NCBI RefSeq assembly: GCF_001487105.1
Contig: NZ_LN913000.1
Coordinates: forward strand, 62,001-126,000
DNA length: 64,000 nt
From: Mediterraneibacter massiliensis
Lineage (GTDB): Bacteria > Bacillota > Clostridia > Lachnospirales > Lachnospiraceae
Direction of reading: 5' to 3'
Shown in pieces: positions 60,529-64,000 of the stretch; position 1 is the first letter of the stretch; every line of letters begins with the position of its first letter. The position numbers and the translations under genes are program-made. The notes under the pieces were generated by a model. That model had not been told where the DNA came from. It saw nothing but the letters and a program-made list of their open reading frames with translations, and did not search any database.

Positions 60529-61608
60529 ATGTCAAATTGCAAAGTGATTGCTCTGACCAATCAGAAAGGCGGTGTGGGTAAGACCACCACAGCCGTCAAT
60601 CTGGGCGTGTGTCTATCAAATCAGGGGAAGAAAGTCCTGCTTGTGGATGCAGACGCACAGGCGAATCTTACAATGTCGCTTGGCTATCCACGACCAGACG
60701 ATTTGCCCATATCCCTTGCGACGATTATGCAGGACATCATCGACGATAAACCCTTTGATGTTCAGAAAGGTATCCTGCATCACAGCGAGGGTGTTGATCT
60801 GTTACCCTCAAATATTGAGTTATCAGGTCTGGAAGTAAGACTTATCAATGCGATCAGCCGTGAGCGTGTTCTGACGACCTGTATTAACGAAGTCAAAAAG
60901 AATTACGACTATGTGCTTATTGATTGTATGCCGAGCTTGGGGATGCTGACAATGATAAGACGCGCCAATCTCCACAGTGGGCAGAATCGAAAAAAGCGTG
61001 TTTACAGTAGCAAGTATGCACTTTCCAGTATCGTGTACTGCTCCAAGTGTGGGGAGATTTACCGAAGAGTGGTCTGGAACAACAGGGGCGACAAATCGGT
61101 TGTGTGGCGTTGCTGCACAAGAATGGAGAACGGTCCCGGAGCCTGCGATGCCGATGCCATTCACGAATCCGAACTTCAAAGCCTTGTGATAAGAGCCATT
61201 AATAGGGTGCTTGCCAGAAAGGATACCATGAACGAAGCCTTGCAGAAAAATGTGGAAGCGGTTCTTACCGGAGCAGATGGCATTCCACTTGGTGAGATTG
61301 ACAGCCGTTTGGAAGAACTGCAAAAGGAACTGCTCAAGGTGGCAAATACCAAGGGTAATTACGACAGCATCGCAGATGAGATTTACCGACTTCGTGAAGC
61401 AAGGCAGAATGCCCTGGTGGACAACGCCGAGCGTGAAGGTGTGAAGCAGCGAATCAGCGAAATGCAGCAGTTCCTTGCGGAGCAGACACAGGACATCACC
61501 GAATACGATGAGCAGTTGGTTCGCAGACTGATTGAGAAAATTACGGTCTACGAAGAAAAAGTCACGGTGGAGTTTAAATCCGGCACAAGCCTGGACATAA
61601 GAAGATAA
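60529..61608 (+). CDS. ParA N-terminus fused in frame to large serine recombinase C-terminus (chimera)
   Basis: Residues 1-141 are a ParA/Soj partition ATPase: Walker A QKGGVGKTTTAVN (Lys13, Lys18) and VLIDCMPSLGMLT. At base about 60952 the sequence switches to the C-terminal half of a large serine recombinase: LHSGQNRKKRVYSSKYALSS, zinc-ribbon cysteines Cys171, Cys174, Cys195 and Cys206, then a coiled coil and a KITVYEEKVTVEFKSG ending. The recombinase catalytic domain and the ParA C-terminus are both missing. So neither function should remain. This is a deletion scar within an integrative element; the frame is kept by chance. A good AAAGGAGG site precedes the start. Confidence 0.9.
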   Translation: MSNCKVIALTNQKGGVGKTTTAVNLGVCLSNQGKKVLLVDADAQANLTMSLGYPRPDDLPISLATIMQDIIDDKPFDVQKGILHHSEGVDLLPSNIELSGLEVRLINAISRERVLTTCINEVKKNYDYVLIDCMPSLGMLTMIRRANLHSGQNRKKRVYSSKYALSSIVYCSKCGEIYRRVVWNNRGDKSVVWRCCTRMENGPGACDADAIHESELQSLVIRAINRVLARKDTMNEALQKNVEAVLTGADGIPLGEIDSRLEELQKELLKVANTKGNYDSIADEIYRLREARQNALVDNAEREGVKQRISEMQQFLAEQTQDITEYDEQLVRRLIEKITVYEEKVTVEFKSGTSLDIRR

Positions 61609-61693
61609 AGGAATATTCCCTACAGTTGGCACCTTGCAGAAATGCAGAGTGTTTTCTGTTACAAAAAGTTCATAGGCAGTTTTTGCGGATGTA

Positions 61694-61722
61694 TTGTAAT
61701 TCTGAGAATTTTGCGATATAAT
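61694..61722 (+). promoter_or_regulatory. Promoter with operator in its spacer, before the small HTH gene
   Basis: TTGTAA (61694-61699), a 17-base spacer and TATAAT (61717-61722). The perfect palindrome AATTCT-G-AGAATT (61698-61710) sits between the boxes and is a likely binding site for the HTH protein encoded next. Confidence 0.7.
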
Positions 61723-61765
61723 AAGTTATCTGAAATGTGAAACAAGTTGCGGAGAGGTGGACGGT

Positions 61766-61978
61766 ATGGTAAAAAACAATATTGAGTTAGATGTAAAAGT
61801 AAAGTGCATAGAGAACGGTACCACTCAAGCACAGATAGCGGAAGATATCCAGACCACCAAATCATATGTGAATCGTATCATCAAAAAGCAGGATAGTGTG
61901 GTTAACAACACTTTCATTAAAATGATGGAGGCTCTTGGGTACGATATTGAGTTGACCTATGTGAAGCGTGAAGTGTAA
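61766..61978 (+). CDS. Small helix-turn-helix regulator
   Basis: This 70-residue protein is almost only an XRE-like helix-turn-helix (CIENGTTQAQIAEDIQTTKS, then YVNRIIKKQDSVVNNTFIKM). The ATG at 61766 lies 8 bases after GGAGAGG and was preferred to the in-frame GTG at 61757 that overlaps that site. Its promoter has a palindrome inside the spacer, which suggests self-repression. It is in the tail of the mobile-element region and may be an element-borne or accessory regulator. Confidence 0.75.
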   Translation: MVKNNIELDVKVKCIENGTTQAQIAEDIQTTKSYVNRIIKKQDSVVNNTFIKMMEALGYDIELTYVKREV

Positions 61979-62055
61979 AACGTGAAATTCTGGTCTTGAT
62001 GATTGGACTGTTAAAAAGAGAAAAATTTGATTTTTGCCAAGAGGTGAACGAAGTT

Positions 62056-63009
62056 ATGTTAGAAGTAGTATTTAGTGATAGTGCCGCAGGAACTATGGCG
62101 GTTGCGATTGGACATAAGGGATATTTGGGCGGCGCTACCGGTGTAATTATCTCTAACAATGATGGTACGGTATCGCAAGAAGAAATCGAACAGTTTCAGC
62201 GTCAAGCAGAAGAACGAGAGCGTTCCGGCTGGGCGAATGCCGTTCCGTTTGAAGGTAACCGTAAGAACATTATCAATTTTCCGTTGGCTTTGTCGGTAGG
62301 CAATATTTCAGAGATAGGAATTGGTTTGGAGCGAGAGTCTGCATTATCTCTGCTGATGAGTATCCACCCCAGTATGGCTGCTGACGTTGTAGCCGAACTA
62401 CTCGACACATCTCGTAAGAGTTATGCCACACTATTGGAACAGGTTCAAAACGGAGAGTCTATTCGTGTGTGGGTAGGACGAGAACCAGATGATGTGTGCA
62501 GTCTGTATTGGCTTATGGAGCAGTTACGACCTATCGGGTTTGAAAAGTTAGATGTGACCCTTGTAGAACTTCCATCGTGGGAAGAAAGGACTGACGGCTG
62601 CATTGTTCAGTATAACGGATGGGGCGAGGTTGAACCCTATCATTTAGGACGAATGGCATTGCAGGGAAAGAAACTGCCAACCAATTATCTTCGTAGTTTG
62701 GCAAACCATTGGAAAGAGCTTCAGCAGGAAAATTCTATCCTTCGAGCTGTTATAAATGGAAAATTGGTCAGCGTACCGGAAATTCTGTACGATACTTTTA
62801 TTCTCCGTGAGTTGAATACTATGGAGGATGAATTTAAGGAAGGAGTTCTTGTTGGACGGGTTCTTGGAAAATACCAATTAGGAATAGGAGATGGGTGGAT
62901 TGCCTTACGCATAGAAGAATTCATCAAAGACGGGCTTCTGATTCCAATCACAACTCCTGCAATAAATGCACCTATTTATCATCGCGTATTGAAGAAGATA
63001 AATAGATAG
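62056..63009 (+). CDS. DUF1835/DUF3658-type protein
   Basis: This 317-residue cytoplasmic protein starts LEVVFSDSAAGTMAVAIG and resembles DUF1835 proteins at the N-terminus. The middle part (VWVGREPDDVCSLYWLMEQL) and the end (ILYDTFILRELNT) fit the DUF3658 partner domain. I am moderately sure of the family and do not know its reaction. The ATG at 62056 was chosen because the earlier in-frame start lacks a ribosome site, while AGAGGTG precedes this one. It lies 77 bases after the HTH gene. Confidence 0.65.
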   Translation: MLEVVFSDSAAGTMAVAIGHKGYLGGATGVIISNNDGTVSQEEIEQFQRQAEERERSGWANAVPFEGNRKNIINFPLALSVGNISEIGIGLERESALSLLMSIHPSMAADVVAELLDTSRKSYATLLEQVQNGESIRVWVGREPDDVCSLYWLMEQLRPIGFEKLDVTLVELPSWEERTDGCIVQYNGWGEVEPYHLGRMALQGKKLPTNYLRSLANHWKELQQENSILRAVINGKLVSVPEILYDTFILRELNTMEDEFKEGVLVGRVLGKYQLGIGDGWIALRIEEFIKDGLLIPITTPAINAPIYHRVLKKINR

Positions 63010-63045
63010 GCAACTTTCAGTTCTCGTTCGTGATTCTATATAAAA

Positions 63046-63064
63046 GTGTCACCACTGGTGACAC
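63046..63064. promoter_or_regulatory. Perfect palindrome before the RhuM-like gene
   Basis: GTGTCACC-ACT-GGTGACAC, with 8-base arms, lies just after a TATATAA (-10-like) sequence and 27 bases before the start. It is probably an operator. No T-run follows, so it is not a terminator. Confidence 0.6.
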
Positions 63065-63090
63065 AATCAAAATAACCGGAGGTGGTTGCG

Positions 63091-64000
63091 TTGGCAAAAA
63101 AGAAAAATGAAATAAGCATTCGTTCAAGTGCAGCAGAGTATCTTATCTATGTTGCTTCTGTCGGAGAACAGGAAGATAGCATTGAAATGCGCTACGAAGA
63201 TGAAAATATATGGCTGACACAGAAAATGATGGCTACGCTTTATGATGTTGATGTGCGTACAATTAGTGACCACATCAAAAAGGTGTATTCAGATAGCGAG
63301 TTAGAAGAATCGGCAACTATCCGAAAATTTCGGATAGTTCAAACCGAGGGTTCTCGCCAGGTTCAGCGAGAAGTGAACCATTATAACCTGCAGATGATTA
63401 TTGCTGTCGGTTTTAAGGTAAACAATGAACGTGCCGTACAATTCCGTAAGTGGGCAAACGGTATCGTAAAGGACTACACCATCAAAGGCTGGGTTATTGA
63501 TGATGAGCGTCTGAAACGAGGTACTTATCTTACTGACAAGTATTTTGATGAACAGTTAGAACGCATCCGAGAAATCCGTGCGAGCGAAAGGAAGTTCTAT
63601 CAGAAAATCACAGATATTTATGCCACTGCCATAGATTATGACAAAACCTCTGCAACAACGAAAAGGTTCTATGCAACCGTCCAGAACAAAATGCATTTTG
63701 CAGTTCACGGTCACACGGCTGCTGAATTGATTGTAGAGCGAGCCGACCACCAAAAGGAACATATGGGACTTACTACCTGGGCGGATGCTCCGGATGGCAA
63801 GATTAAGAAAAGTGATGTAACGATTGCAAAAAATTATCTGAGTGAAAATGAATTGCATCAATTGAACCGTATGGTAACAGCGTATTTGGATTTTGCTGAA
63901 AACATGACTTTAAGACGTATTCCTCTTACCATGGAGGATTGGGAAAAGAGACTCAACAGCTTTATTGAAATGTTTGATTATGGCATTTTGCAGGATGCCG
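63091..64000 (+). CDS. RhuM-family protein (3' end outside window)
   Basis: An open frame from TTG at 63091 runs to the window end without a stop (303 codons). It starts LAKKKNEISIRSSAAEYLIY, has the ANT/KilA-like segment NIWLTQKMMATLYDVDVRTI, and shows FYATVQNKMHFAVHGHTAAE and TLRRIPLTMEDWE near the end. These match RhuM proteins from pathogenicity islands and defence or toxin-type accessory regions. GGAGGTGG at 63079-63086 supports the start. A GTG at 63082 lies inside that ribosome site. Function is not established. Confidence 0.85.
   Translation, partial: MAKKKNEISIRSSAAEYLIYVASVGEQEDSIEMRYEDENIWLTQKMMATLYDVDVRTISDHIKKVYSDSELEESATIRKFRIVQTEGSRQVQREVNHYNLQMIIAVGFKVNNERAVQFRKWANGIVKDYTIKGWVIDDERLKRGTYLTDKYFDEQLERIREIRASERKFYQKITDIYATAIDYDKTSATTKRFYATVQNKMHFAVHGHTAAELIVERADHQKEHMGLTTWADAPDGKIKKSDVTIAKNYLSENELHQLNRMVTAYLDFAENMTLRRIPLTMEDWEKRLNSFIEMFDYGILQDA

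Noticed and set aside
61608..61765. A copy of the rlmD core as right attachment site
   Set aside because: Only a vague similarity (CATACAGTG versus CCTACAGTTG) was seen, not enough to call.
1..64000. CRISPR arrays, rRNA or tRNA genes
   Set aside because: No regularly spaced repeats and no tRNA-like arms or rRNA segments were seen on either strand.

Overview
The window looks like chromosome of a gut-type Clostridia bacterium, most likely Lachnospiraceae. The evidence is low-to-moderate GC, strong AGGAGG-type ribosome sites with some TTG starts, the Firmicute blocks rpsF-ssb-rpsR and gdpP-rplI-dnaB, MutS2, RlmD, a class B sortase, many sugar-utilisation cassettes and the remains of a Clostridia-type integrative element. 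I do not assign a genus. I saw no rRNA, tRNA or CRISPR.

1-4.5 kb: the 3' end of a GH13 glycosidase; a probable vitamin B6 operon (pyridoxal kinase, ECF S component, short radical SAM protein); a convergent dihydropyrimidinase. 4.7-8.3 kb: a very large MacB/FtsX-type ABC protein whose outer domain carries a 64-residue tandem repeat. 8.3-12.1 kb: a three-gene LRR / metallopeptidase-VWA / MoxR-ATPase operon of unknown role. 12.2-15.1 kb: LUD protein, sortase B, DUF951, then rpsF-ssb-rpsR. 15.2-17 kb: a sorted surface protein whose promoter has nine G's between -35 and -10 (possible phase variation).

17.2-23.5 kb: a sugar-acid operon (FadR-type regulator, oxidoreductase, epimerase, GntP permease, IlvD/Edd dehydratase) with a predicted operator. 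23.6-27.8 kb: a broken RelB/DinJ antitoxin, then gdpP-rplI-dnaB. 28-34.7 kb: a nucleoside/ribose cluster led by a LacI-ribokinase fusion, with ribokinase, BCCT transporter, nucleoside hydrolase and MFS transporter. 34.8-39.3 kb: a MerR-like protein, two unknown divergent genes and a second sorted surface protein paralogous to the first. 39.4-46.4 kb: an RpiR-controlled cellobiose/lactose-type PTS operon with SIS protein, GH4 phospho-glycosidase and a cytoplasmic sulfatase, suggesting use of a sulfated disaccharide. 46.5-56.2 kb: ferredoxin, orphan sugar-binding lipoprotein, NanA-like aldolase, two-component system, MutS2, an HtrA-like protein that has lost catalytic residues, and a YhaM-like exoribonuclease.

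56.3-64 kb: rlmD with an extra C-terminal domain marks the edge of a mobile-element region. It holds two small element-type genes, an IS1182-like transposase, and an open reading frame in which the start of ParA is joined in frame to the end of a large serine recombinase. This is probably the scar of an internal deletion that removed the conjugation genes. Beyond it lie a small HTH regulator with its own operator, a DUF1835-type protein and a RhuM-like protein cut by the window end.
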